Part shown: positions 1 to 7,467 of the stretch, in pieces
Numbering within the stretch: position 1 is the first letter of the stretch
Layout of the letters: each line of letters opens with the position of its first letter
Assembly (NCBI GenBank): GCA_021804485.1
Contig: JAJZHM010000009.1
Span: 1 to 34,806 of the forward strand
Origin: Pseudomonadota bacterium
GTDB taxonomy: Bacteria; Pseudomonadota; Gammaproteobacteria; Pseudomonadales; Moraxellaceae
DNA length: 34,806 bases
Direction: 5' to 3'
Notes under the pieces: model-generated
What the model saw: only the letters and a program-made list of their open reading frames with translations
Databases searched by the model: none
Told to the model about the DNA's origin: nothing
Position numbers and translations under genes: made by a program

Positions 1-90
1 CACGCCCAAGTCTTTATGCTGGGCGGTGACAGTTACCGTCTCAAGCAGAAAATGAGCGGTGGTTCAGTGGCGGGGGTGGGTCAAAATTAA
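1..90 (+). CDS. istB: IstB-like IS21 helper ATPase, C-terminal tail (partial)
   Basis: Reading from base 1 gives 29 residues (HAQVFMLGGDSYRLKQKMSGG...) and a TAA at 88-90. The 'GDSYRLK' segment resembles the C-terminal end of IstB helper proteins, which assist the IstA transposase of IS21 elements. The ATPase motifs lie upstream of the window, so this rests on a short tail and on the IS21-like terminal repeats that follow. It is cut by the window edge, not necessarily broken in the genome. Confidence 0.55.
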   Translation, partial: HAQVFMLGGDSYRLKQKMSGGSVAGVGQN

Positions 91-126
91 TGGCCAATAC
101 TGGGTCAAATTTGTTGGCCATTGACA
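78..126 (+). repeat. Two tandem terminal repeats of the IS21 end
   Basis: GGGTCAAAATTAATGGCCA (78-96) and GGGTCAAATTTGTTGGCCA (102-120) are imperfect direct copies. Such multiple direct copies near the tips are known as IstA binding sites in the IS21 family. The outer copy runs into TTGACA, which I take as the element tip at 126. Confidence 0.6.
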
Positions 127-262
127 GGTTGTAGGTCTGTTGTTGTTTCTTGGTGTCACGATCCACCTGTTTTGTAAGGCCCTGGGTCGACGAATCAGGT
201 GGATTATTGAGACCTTTAAATTTTCACGGTCCGTTGTGCTAAATGAAGCAATTGGAGGGGCT

Positions 263-1054
263 ATGCATGTGCGGTTAATGTCTGATTTGCATATGGAACA
301 CGGGTGGAGCGGCCCTAATATGGATCTTGATCTGAGTCAGCCAGCTGTACTGGTTTTGGCTGGTGATATTCATCGTGGGGACTGCGTCCTGGAGTGGATC
401 GTTCAGTATTTTTTAGAGCCATGGCCCAAACTGCATGTTATCTACGTTGAGGGTAATCATGAGTTTTATGGCGATTACCTTGACCAGCTTTCTGAGCGCT
501 TGTCCAGGGAAGCTCAGTTGAAGTGTGTGCAACGGTTGCATTATCTGCACCAGTCACAGGTGGTTTTGCACGGCATACGTTTTCTAGGGACAACACTCTG
601 GACCGATTTTAAATTGAATGAAGAGAACCCTGCTTGGGCCATGAAGACCGCTGAAGAGTGCCTTGTGGATTATAGACGTATTCGCTTTCATCCCAACAAA
701 CCTCGTTTGATTGTGGGTCAGGATGTACTCAATCAGCACAACAAGCAGATTACTTGGTTAGTCGAGGCATTGGCCCAGCCTTTTACGGGTAAGACGGTTG
801 TTGTGACTCATCATGCTCCATCAATCCAAAGTATTGCTCCCTGTTTCAAGGCTGATCGGCTTTCGCCAGCGTTCGCATCTAATTTTGAACAACTTGCTGA
901 ACGAGCGGATTATTGGCTTCATGGTCACACGCATTACTCTGTGGATTATTTTCTTGGGGGGTGTCGTGTCCTGTCGAATCCAAGCGGATACCTTATGTAC
1001 GATGGTAGTTTTGAGAACAAACACTTTAATCCAAATCTGATGATTGAAATTTAG
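263..1054 (+). CDS. Calcineurin-like metallophosphoesterase
   Basis: A 263-residue protein with the five signatures of the calcineurin-like phosphoesterase fold in order: SDLHMEH (Asp8, His10), GDIHRGD (Asp35), GNHEFYG (Asn65-His66), THHAPS and GHTHYS near the C-terminus. These residues bind two metal ions that hydrolyse phosphoester bonds; the substrate cannot be read from sequence. No signal peptide or membrane segment is seen, so it should be cytoplasmic. The ORF track begins at 140, but the ATG at 263 follows a good Shine-Dalgarno (GGAGGGG) and places the first motif at residue 7, as usual in this family. It stands alone between an IS21 end and toxin-antitoxin remnants, so it is probably island cargo. 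Family is firm; biological role is unknown. Confidence 0.85.
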   Translation: MHVRLMSDLHMEHGWSGPNMDLDLSQPAVLVLAGDIHRGDCVLEWIVQYFLEPWPKLHVIYVEGNHEFYGDYLDQLSERLSREAQLKCVQRLHYLHQSQVVLHGIRFLGTTLWTDFKLNEENPAWAMKTAEECLVDYRRIRFHPNKPRLIVGQDVLNQHNKQITWLVEALAQPFTGKTVVVTHHAPSIQSIAPCFKADRLSPAFASNFEQLAERADYWLHGHTHYSVDYFLGGCRVLSNPSGYLMYDGSFENKHFNPNLMIEI

Positions 1055-1094
1055 CTGACTATAGTGAGCAGATATCTTTAAGGAAATCAATGAC

Positions 1095-1262
1095 TCACAC
1101 ATTGATATAAAAAGTAAATATTTTTTCGGTTAGGCGCTTTACAAGCTCACTGTACGCGATGGCTACGATCAATCGATAGTCATTGCCTTTGATGTTGAAG
1201 ACCACACGACGGTTCTTCAGTACGCTAGTGGTGCTGTGCTTTGATGTCCGTAGGTTGGATCT
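1095..1262 (-). pseudogene. Relic of a HigB-type toxin (type II toxin-antitoxin)
   Basis: Too short for the ORF track. On the minus strand, one frame reads ...STTSVLKNRRVVFNIKGNDYRLIVAIAYSELVKRL... and stops at TGA (1097-1095). The core RVVFNIKGNDYRLIVAIAY is characteristic of the HigB mRNA-interferase family. The expected C-terminal part (an IKFxGTHxxYD-like segment) is missing and the frame runs into unrelated residues. No start codon or N-terminal helix region is recognisable before it, and no antitoxin gene follows. I therefore read it as a dead fragment. The boundaries are approximate. Confidence 0.6.
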
Positions 1263-1282
1263 AGGTCAATATTTTAAAATTC

Positions 1283-1816
1283 TTAAGCAATATGTAGTCC
1301 ATGGAGTTGGGGTATTTTAGATATGCGTCCACTCCTAATCTCTGTGGTAATAACTGCTATTCCATCCGCAACAAAATCCATGATGTCGTCGTACACGCGG
1401 CGATAATTCCTGCCAGTCGTCTTTGCAATTTGATAAATGGATTCGTGGCCGCTCGATTTTGCCAATACTCGTAATGTTTCGAGCTTCTTAGGGTGAAACC
1501 GTGTAGCAGAAGCAGAAACCGGGAATGAAACATCTCCTGCTACATAAAATCCCCACGCAGCATCCAAAATGGCTTTCTTGTTTTCATTAAGCTCATCGGT
1601 ATTCCGTAACAAAGGCCATGCTTTGATGAACGAACGTTTACCGATCAGGTGAATCAAATCTGCAGCTCGCATGTAATTGATGCTTTGCCTCAAGGTATTG
1701 GAATTGCCAGATTTAAATGCGAATAACCATTGGGTATAGTCCAACTTTCCCTGATCCCAGAAGGCCATGCGCTTGGCGCGCTCCCACGCATTAATTTGTG
1801 CGTCAGTGATTTTCAT
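1283..1816 (-). CDS. Winged-helix protein paired with the AbiEii-like nucleotidyltransferase (putative antitoxin/regulator)
   Basis: About 177 residues. The C-terminal third (KKLETLRVLAKSSGHESIYQIAKTTGRNYRRVYDDIMDF...) looks like a winged helix-turn-helix of the MarR/HVO_A0114 type. The N-terminal two thirds are helical and not recognised. The gene overlaps the end of the upstream nucleotidyltransferase gene (stop at 1803-1805), so the pair should be translationally coupled. The ORF track starts at a TTG (1828); I prefer ATG 1816 because a GGA lies 7 bases before it, though ATG 1819 is equally possible. By analogy with AbiEi/AbiEii it could be the antitoxin and repressor, but gene order is reversed from the classical abiE operon and sequence similarity to AbiEi is not evident. 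Function is inference. Confidence 0.6.
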   Translation of the reverse strand: MKITDAQINAWERAKRMAFWDQGKLDYTQWLFAFKSGNSNTLRQSINYMRAADLIHLIGKRSFIKAWPLLRNTDELNENKKAILDAAWGFYVAGDVSFPVSASATRFHPKKLETLRVLAKSSGHESIYQIAKTTGRNYRRVYDDIMDFVADGIAVITTEIRSGRISKIPQLHGLHIA

Positions 1817-2534
1817 CATCAATTCCAATTAATTTTTGAATCATCATGGCTTCATTCACCAGCAATGGCTTGATGTCTCCAATCAATGTCAATCCGAGGT
1901 AGGGAGATAGCAACTCAAGTCCTTCAAATTCATCCATCAGGTCAAACCATGGCATGCTCAAAATGTTTGCGCAGAAGGCATCCTGCGGATAGTTGGCTCC
2001 ATGCTGATTCGCCTCAGCCAGAAAGCCATGTATGGATTGTACTTGGCTGCTAAGCACATAGGCATCGAACAAGTCTCTCGCGGTTTGGCGAGCCCCTTTC
2101 GTGTTTTTTCCATAACCGCTACCCGATATAGTGCGCAGCTTCCTATGATACAAGCCGCCTATCTCTTCGGTGATCACATCACCGACCTGTCTTGTTGGCC
2201 ACATGCCTTCATACACGTCTTCAATAAACGAGATCTTGACAATGCGCTCGTCAAGGTTTGCGTATCCATGCAATTGATGTGCGAACACACCTCCAGACTC
2301 AATTTGCACGTCGCTTAAATTAATTCCTATACGCCCCAGAGCTATCGACAGCTTTTCTGGGGATAGAGTTCCTCCAACAAAAAAATCGAGATCATATGAC
2401 ACCCGATGGTGCAGGTAATACCTCGCCAACGCAGTCCCACCTGCCAAGATGCAGTTTGAAATGCTCATCTGGTCAAGGCTAGAGAACACCTTGTCCAAGA
2501 TAGCATCCTGTGCTGTGTATAGTAAATGTGTCAT
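1803..2534 (-). CDS. AbiEii/AbiGii-type nucleotidyltransferase (putative toxin)
   Basis: A 243-residue member of the minimal nucleotidyltransferase fold used by AbiEii and MenT toxins. The signature GGTALARYYLHHRVSYDLDFF spans residues 32-52, with GG at 32-33 and the metal-binding Asp48 and Asp50. Further on, RKLRTISG...ARDLFDAYVLS matches the conserved Lys and RD-x-x-D region of the family. Such enzymes transfer nucleotides to a target such as tRNA; the target here is unknown. It is the first gene of a two-gene minus-strand unit with the winged-helix gene. I see no convincing Shine-Dalgarno before ATG 2534; a perfect 14-base palindrome covers the start codon instead. All expected catalytic residues I can place are present, so the gene appears intact. 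Confidence 0.75.
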   Translation of the reverse strand: MTHLLYTAQDAILDKVFSSLDQMSISNCILAGGTALARYYLHHRVSYDLDFFVGGTLSPEKLSIALGRIGINLSDVQIESGGVFAHQLHGYANLDERIVKISFIEDVYEGMWPTRQVGDVITEEIGGLYHRKLRTISGSGYGKNTKGARQTARDLFDAYVLSSQVQSIHGFLAEANQHGANYPQDAFCANILSMPWFDLMDEFEGLELLSPYLGLTLIGDIKPLLVNEAMMIQKLIGIDDENH

Positions 2535-2542
2535 ATATGACA
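2529..2542. promoter_or_regulatory. Perfect 14-bp palindrome over the AbiEii-like start codon (candidate operator)
   Basis: TGTCATATATGACA is exactly self-complementary and contains the ATG of the nucleotidyltransferase gene (2534-2532). A TTGACA box lies upstream on the same strand (2570-2565) but I see no good -10 at a proper distance. The position suits autoregulation by the winged-helix partner; this is inference. Confidence 0.4.
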
Positions 2543-3134
2543 GTTTTTAAAATTCCCCTGTGATTGTCAAGTAAATATTGAAGTAGGTAACTGCTCGCCA
2601 CTTGAATCCAGCAAAAATAGTCATATTCACTTGACTTGATTTTTGGGTGATTTTTCCCGACATTCAGCATTGCCTTAAAATTTTCCATAAACGCCGCTTA
2701 AAGGCTTTTGTTGCGATATTCTCAGTGTCGTTTTCTGATAGAAAAACAAAAAATTTTGATTCGCCCCATCACAGGACGCTCAGATGGTTAAAAATATCTT
2801 TGATATCGTAGCGCTATCGAAGGAGAGTGAAGTGGCCTTGGGTATCATGCATTAATAAGGAATCAGTCCGAAGTGAAGTGTGTCGTGCCTACTGGTGCTC
2901 AATGACACACAAACGCTTAAGCAGTAGCAACACCGGATGGCTTAGTGCGGTTGACAGGGTAAGATTCATCATGTGTGATTCTTTCTCATGCCATATTGGC
3001 ACGGAAGGGTTGCTATGAATTGAAATTAAATAATCCGCAGTACGGGCACAAGAAGAATTTTTGGTAATCGAGGTTGAAGAAGTTGCTTTTATATTTTCTG
3101 TGAGAAAAGCAAATATGATTTGTTGAAAAATAAG
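2543..3134. other. Gene-free AT-rich stretch between the toxin-like module and tRNA-Leu
   Basis: About 590 bases. The ORFs listed here (2479-2688, 2827-3018, 2889-3176, 3013-3213) lack Shine-Dalgarno support, resemble no family I know, and two of them run through the tRNA. The stretch lies directly 3' of tRNA-Leu, where integrating elements insert, but I found no integrase remnant and no second copy of the tRNA 3' end. Confidence 0.5.
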
Positions 3135-3219
3135 TGGTGCCGAGGAGAGGACTCGAACCTCCATGGATTGCTCCACTAGTACCTGAAACTAGCGTGTCTA
3201 CCAATTTCACCACCTCGGC
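3135..3219 (-). tRNA. tRNA-Leu (anticodon CAG)
   Basis: An 85-nt tRNA on the minus strand with CCA encoded. The acceptor stem GCCGAGG pairs with CCTCGGC, followed by discriminator A and CCA. The D-loop region reads AAATTGGTAGAC, the anticodon arm is CTAGT-TTCAGGT-ACTAG with CAG, there is a long variable arm as in class II tRNAs, and the T-arm reads GGTTCGAGTCC. It closely follows the E. coli tRNA-Leu(CAG) layout. Confidence 0.95.
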
Positions 3220-3230
3220 GAGAGGCGCAA

Positions 3231-3259
3231 ATTGTCATCGTTTTTTATGACCCTGTCAA
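3231..3259 (-). promoter_or_regulatory. Sigma70 promoter of tRNA-Leu
   Basis: On the minus strand a perfect -35 (TTGACA, 3259-3254) is followed by a 17-bp spacer and GACAAT (3236-3231, 4 of 6). The discriminator TTGCGCC is moderately GC-rich, as in stringently controlled stable-RNA promoters, and the tRNA begins about 12 bases downstream. Confidence 0.6.
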
Positions 3260-3321
3260 TCATTTTTAGGATACTATGAATAAAATTTCTATGTTCTGAA
3301 TAAACAGGTGGAATGTTAGGT

Positions 3322-5622
3322 ATGACGACTGATCAAAACGGATGGGATGACCCGTTTGCCGCGCGTGAGTCCGGAAAATATGAGCGCCCGATTCCCAGTC
3401 GGGAACTGATTCTGGCGACGTTGGAACGGGATGGGCAATGTGCCATGCTCGATCTTGCGGAAATTTTTTCGTTGACCAGTGAGGAAGATCTTGAGGCTCT
3501 GCGCCGTCGTCTTGGGGCTATGGTGCGCGATGGACAGATTCAGCGCAACCGGCGCGGTGATTTTCGTGCTATGGATCCAGAGGCGCAGTTGCGCGGTCGG
3601 GTGCGTGCTCGGCCAGAAGGCTGGGGTCTGCTGATTGCTGGCGAAGGACGAGAGGAGTATGTGCTTCGGGCAGAAGACATGCAGCAAGTTTTTGATGGTG
3701 ATGTTGTTCAGGGTGTGGCCACCGGATTTGACCGCAAGGGGCGTGCTGAAGCCCGGATCGTTAAGGTGGTGGAACGGCATACCCAGACGGTGGTGGGGCG
3801 CTATGAAGAACTTCAGGGTGTCCGTTTTGTTGTGCCCGATCATCCCCGCATTCTGCACGATATTCTGGTGGAAGGAAAACAGCTCTCGGTTACCTCTGGT
3901 CAACTGGTGGTTGTGCAGATTACCCGCCAACCGGGCCTGACCCACAAGCCGGTTGGTGAAATCATTGAAGTGCTTGGTGATTATATGGCACCCGGCATGG
4001 AAATCGATATTGCCGTGCGAACCTTTGGTCTGCCGCATCTTTTCTCCGAAGCCGTTAAGCAGGAAGTTGCCAACTGGACTGAGGAAGTCGCTGAAGCCGA
4101 CAAGGAAGGTCGCGAGGATCTGCGCGATCTTCCGCTGGTGACCATCGATGGGGAAGATGCCCGCGATTTTGATGATGCGGTTTATGCCGTCCGTCGCCCG
4201 GGTGGTGGATTCAGGCTGGTGGTTGCCATTGCCGATGTGGCTCATTATGTCCGGCCGGGTATGGCACTGGATCGGGAAGCCTTAGAACGGGGGACTTCGG
4301 TCTATTTTCCTGGGTCGGTTATTCCTATGCTTCCTGAAGTTCTGTCTAACGGACTCTGTTCCCTCAAACCTGAAGTTGACCGGTTGTGTGTGGTCTGTGA
4401 TATGACTTTTTCCCGGGCGGGACGAAGAACGGGTTTTCGCTTTTACTGGGCTGTGATGCACTCGCATGCGCGTCTGACCTATCAGCAGGTGCAGCAGTTC
4501 CTGCATGCAGGAACTCATCCAGATCTTCCGCCCCTCGCCGACAGCAAGACCGATGTCGCACGTTCTCTGCTGGCCCTGCAGGATCTGTTCCTTTTGTTGC
4601 GGGCTCAGCGCGAAGAACGGGGTGCACTGGATTTTGAAGCGCCGGAGACACGTATTATCTTTAATGCCGAGCGCAAGATTGAACGTATTGTGGCGCGTGA
4701 AAGGATCGCGTCACATCAACTGATTGAGGAGTGCATGCTGGCAGCCAATGTCTGTGCGGCGGAGTGGGCACTTGAACATGAAATCCCGGTTTTGTTCCGT
4801 AATCATCAAGGCCCAACTCCACTGAAACTGGCTAAGCTGCAGTCTTTTCTGAATCTGCAGGGGTTGACGCTTCCGCGTCATCAGAATCCCAAGCCGGAGG
4901 ATTATCAGCAGATTCTGACCAGTATTCAGGATCGTCCTGATCGGCAAAGCATTGAAGTCATGATTCTTCGCTCCATGGCTCAGGCATTTTATGGTTCAGA
5001 AAATCTTGGTCACTTTGGGCTCAACTATGAAGCTTATGCCCATTTTACCTCACCGATTCGCCGTTATCCCGATCTGCTCCTGCATCGGGCGCTGATGTTG
5101 CATCATCAGGGCCGGACTGATGATCTGCAGCAGATTCGTAGTCATCTGGCGGCATGGGGTGAACAATGCTCGGTGACCGAGCGACGTGCGGACGAGGCTG
5201 CGCGTGATGTCGTGGCCTGGCTGAAGTGCGAGTTCATGCAGGATCGGGTCGGTGAGGTTCTTCCTGGGCGAATCACGGCAGTGCTCGGGTTTGGCATGTT
5301 TGTCGAATTGCTCGATGATTTTGTCGAAGGCATGGTGCACGTCTCACAGATGGGGTCGGATTATTTTGTTTTTGATGAACGCAGACAGGCGCTGGTTGGT
5401 GAAATGAGTGGTCAGATTTTTCGGATGGGCGATCAACTCGATGTTGAAGTCCTTCAGGTCGATCTGGATCAGCGACGCATTGATTTTCGGTTGGTAGGAC
5501 TGCGGGTGTCGGCAAAACCGGATAGCCTCAAGAAAAAGGCCAAGTCTCGCTCACATGGGGACAAACCGCGTCGCAATGAGGACAAGGCTGGTCGTAAAGC
5601 CCGCAAGAAAAACAAGCGGTAA
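3322..5622 (+). CDS. rnr: Ribonuclease R (3'-5' exoribonuclease)
   Basis: A 766-residue RNase II superfamily enzyme that degrades structured RNA from the 3' end. Domains in order: an N-terminal winged-helix (about residues 27-85), two cold-shock domains (about 90-235), the RNB catalytic domain with its metal-binding signature DGEDARDFDDAV (about 276-287), an S1 domain (GRITAVLGFGMFVELLDDFVEGMVHVS, about 640-720) and a Lys/Arg-rich tail. The extra N-terminal domain and the basic tail separate RNase R from RNase II. I prefer ATG 3322 to the track's 3313, because AGGTGGA (3306-3312) sits 9 bases before it but directly abuts the first ATG. It is divergent from tRNA-Leu, and its stop lies only 6 bases from the end of the convergent asnB. 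The usual downstream rlmB is absent. Confidence 0.95.
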   Translation: MTTDQNGWDDPFAARESGKYERPIPSRELILATLERDGQCAMLDLAEIFSLTSEEDLEALRRRLGAMVRDGQIQRNRRGDFRAMDPEAQLRGRVRARPEGWGLLIAGEGREEYVLRAEDMQQVFDGDVVQGVATGFDRKGRAEARIVKVVERHTQTVVGRYEELQGVRFVVPDHPRILHDILVEGKQLSVTSGQLVVVQITRQPGLTHKPVGEIIEVLGDYMAPGMEIDIAVRTFGLPHLFSEAVKQEVANWTEEVAEADKEGREDLRDLPLVTIDGEDARDFDDAVYAVRRPGGGFRLVVAIADVAHYVRPGMALDREALERGTSVYFPGSVIPMLPEVLSNGLCSLKPEVDRLCVVCDMTFSRAGRRTGFRFYWAVMHSHARLTYQQVQQFLHAGTHPDLPPLADSKTDVARSLLALQDLFLLLRAQREERGALDFEAPETRIIFNAERKIERIVARERIASHQLIEECMLAANVCAAEWALEHEIPVLFRNHQGPTPLKLAKLQSFLNLQGLTLPRHQNPKPEDYQQILTSIQDRPDRQSIEVMILRSMAQAFYGSENLGHFGLNYEAYAHFTSPIRRYPDLLLHRALMLHHQGRTDDLQQIRSHLAAWGEQCSVTERRADEAARDVVAWLKCEFMQDRVGEVLPGRITAVLGFGMFVELLDDFVEGMVHVSQMGSDYFVFDERRQALVGEMSGQIFRMGDQLDVEVLQVDLDQRRIDFRLVGLRVSAKPDSLKKKAKSRSHGDKPRRNEDKAGRKARKKNKR

Positions 5623-5628
5623 CTGCTG

Positions 5629-7467
5629 CTACAGGGCTTTGATCTGCTGCAGGGATTTGTTCAAGAAAATCAGCTGTAGTACCTGTTCATCGGAAATGAG
5701 TCTGCTTTTGCGATCTGCACCCAGCATGGTGCGAACCGATGTTGCGCTGATCTGGCCTTGGGTGATGGCGTCCAGTTGCTGATCCAGCTCAGCCAGCAAG
5801 ACCGGGTTTGAGGCAAGGTGCTGTAACGGGGGATTAAATCCGCGTTTTTTACGGCTGAACAGGCCAAGTTCATCCAGAGCCGGCGCAAAGCTGCGGAAAA
5901 TCTGTTTGGCAGGCTGGGTGTACAGCTCCTGAGCGTGCTGGGCGTACAGCGCTTCGATAAAGCGGTAATCCAGTAAGGGCGCCCTGAGTTCCAGGCCATG
6001 ACACATGCTGCATAGATCTGCTTTGCGCAGGATGTAGTCAGGCAGAACATTGTTCCGGTCGATAGCCAGCAACTGTTCGAGGGGAGGCATACCCTGCAAT
6101 TTTTCCGGCAAAGTCCAGTAATGCAGTAACGGGGTCTCAAGTTCAGGCTGCAGATAAAGTCGCTGACCTGGATGAAATCCCGAGAAGCGAAGCAAATAAG
6201 CATCTTGCCAGCTCATGCCAGCTTCGAGCAGTATTTTCATCCATCCCTTGCTGTAGGGCGATGCTGGAACATGCAGCGGAATTTTCCATTGTTGTCCACG
6301 CCAGGCACTGCGCAGATGCTGACTGTAGCGTTTGTATCCCCCAAGCAGTTCATCGCCACCGTCGCCGGTCAGGGCCACCTTGACCGTTTGGGAGGCCATA
6401 CGGCTCAGATACCAAAGGGGAATGGCACTTGGGTCGGCAAAAGGTTCATCCAGATCGGCAATGATCTGATCCAGATCGCCTTCAACATCTTGGGGGATGG
6501 TCATGATCTCGGCATGCAGGCCGAGGTATTCGGCAGTCCGTAAGGCATCGCTGCTTTCGTCAAAACGGGGGTCGTTAAATCCGGCGGTAAATGCCGTAAG
6601 GTCACGATGGCCGGTACGGGACAGTTCACTGGCAATAACGGTTGAATCGATGCCACCACTTAAAAAAATACCGACGGGACGGTCCGCCACAGTACGTAAG
6701 TCAATGGCGCGGCTCAGCTGTTCCGGCCAAGTGCCGGGTTTTTGGCCGGTGACGTCTTCCAGTTGCCAGTAACGGTGCAGACGGAAGGAACGATCTCGGA
6801 GGTCAAAGCGGGCCAGATGTCCTGCAGGCATGCGGTTGACCCCCTGTAGGATCGTCTGGGGGCAGGGGATGGACCGATGTGCCAGATAGGCATCAATGGC
6901 GTATGGGTTCCATTGTCGTTGCTGCGGCGACAGTGTTGGCAGCAGGGCGCGCAACAGAGAAGCAAAGGCCAGATTGCCATCATGCATGCTGTAGAGCAGG
7001 GGTTTAAGTCCAAGCCGGTCGGTTGCCAGCCAAAGTTCCTGCGAACGCCAGTCCAGAATGGCCAATGCAAATTTGCCGCGCAGGCGGTGTATCATGTCGA
7101 TGCCCCAATGGGCGTAAGCGTGCAGGATGAACTCGGTATCGCTGTGACTGCGAAAGCGTACCTGCTGGCTTCGCAGATAAGCAGCATCCTCCTGCCAGTC
7201 ATAGACCTCGCCGTTGTACACCAGCCAGATCTGACCGTCTTCGCTGCTCATGGGTTGATCCGCTTCGGGACGTGGGTCCATGATGGCGAGGCGGGTATGA
7301 ATGAGCGCAATCGGTGAGGGTGCGTCTGAGGCGATCATGCCTGCATCATCGTTCCAGCGAACGATCTGCTGTCGATCTGGGCCACGCTGTTTCAGGGCAT
7401 GCTGCATGGCTGTAGCAACTTCAGCCTTGACCGGAGTTCGGGCCAAGTATCCACCAATTCCACACAT
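5629..7467 (-). CDS. asnB: Glutamine-hydrolysing asparagine synthetase
   Basis: A 612-residue AsnB-family amidotransferase that makes asparagine from aspartate, ATP and glutamine. The N-terminal glutaminase domain starts MCGIGGY with nucleophile Cys2 exposed after Met removal, and has HTRLAIMD and VYNGEVYD motifs. The synthetase domain has the pyrophosphate loop SGGIDSTVIA and the GDGGDELLGGYKRY segment. The start overlaps the stop of the upstream aarF-like gene by one base (TGATG), so the two should be co-translated. Family members also amidate surface sugars or lipopeptides, and the pairing with a kinase-like gene leaves that open, but all catalytic landmarks of a standard AsnB are present. 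Confidence 0.9.
   Translation of the reverse strand: MCGIGGYLARTPVKAEVATAMQHALKQRGPDRQQIVRWNDDAGMIASDAPSPIALIHTRLAIMDPRPEADQPMSSEDGQIWLVYNGEVYDWQEDAAYLRSQQVRFRSHSDTEFILHAYAHWGIDMIHRLRGKFALAILDWRSQELWLATDRLGLKPLLYSMHDGNLAFASLLRALLPTLSPQQRQWNPYAIDAYLAHRSIPCPQTILQGVNRMPAGHLARFDLRDRSFRLHRYWQLEDVTGQKPGTWPEQLSRAIDLRTVADRPVGIFLSGGIDSTVIASELSRTGHRDLTAFTAGFNDPRFDESSDALRTAEYLGLHAEIMTIPQDVEGDLDQIIADLDEPFADPSAIPLWYLSRMASQTVKVALTGDGGDELLGGYKRYSQHLRSAWRGQQWKIPLHVPASPYSKGWMKILLEAGMSWQDAYLLRFSGFHPGQRLYLQPELETPLLHYWTLPEKLQGMPPLEQLLAIDRNNVLPDYILRKADLCSMCHGLELRAPLLDYRFIEALYAQHAQELYTQPAKQIFRSFAPALDELGLFSRKKRGFNPPLQHLASNPVLLAELDQQLDAITQGQISATSVRTMLGADRKSRLISDEQVLQLIFLNKSLQQIKAL

Larger units (their letters stand above)
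1..126 (+). mobile_element. 3' end of an IS21-family insertion sequence (partial)
   Basis: The first 126 bases look like the right end of an IS21-type element. They hold the tail of an IstB-like reading frame, then two copies of a GGGTCAAA...TGGCCA motif, and end in ...GGCCATTGACA, with the CA terminus expected of IS21 ends. The rest of the element lies outside the window. Family assignment is from the terminal repeat style and the IstB-like tail, not from a database match. Confidence 0.65.

Noticed and set aside
140-262. N-terminal extension of the metallophosphoesterase
   Set aside because: The extra 41 residues lack family similarity, and ATG 263 has a strong ribosome site and puts the first catalytic motif where expected.
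2827-3018. 63-residue plus-strand ORF before tRNA-Leu
   Set aside because: A ribosome-like AGGAGAG exists upstream, but the product resembles no family and shows no domain or export signal.
3013-3213. 66-residue minus-strand ORF (MVKLVDTLVSGTSG...)
   Set aside because: It is a translation of the tRNA-Leu gene, a well-known annotation artefact.
3316-4245. 309-residue minus-strand ORF opposite rnr
   Set aside because: Shadow ORF; rnr is unmistakable on the plus strand and the antisense product resembles nothing.
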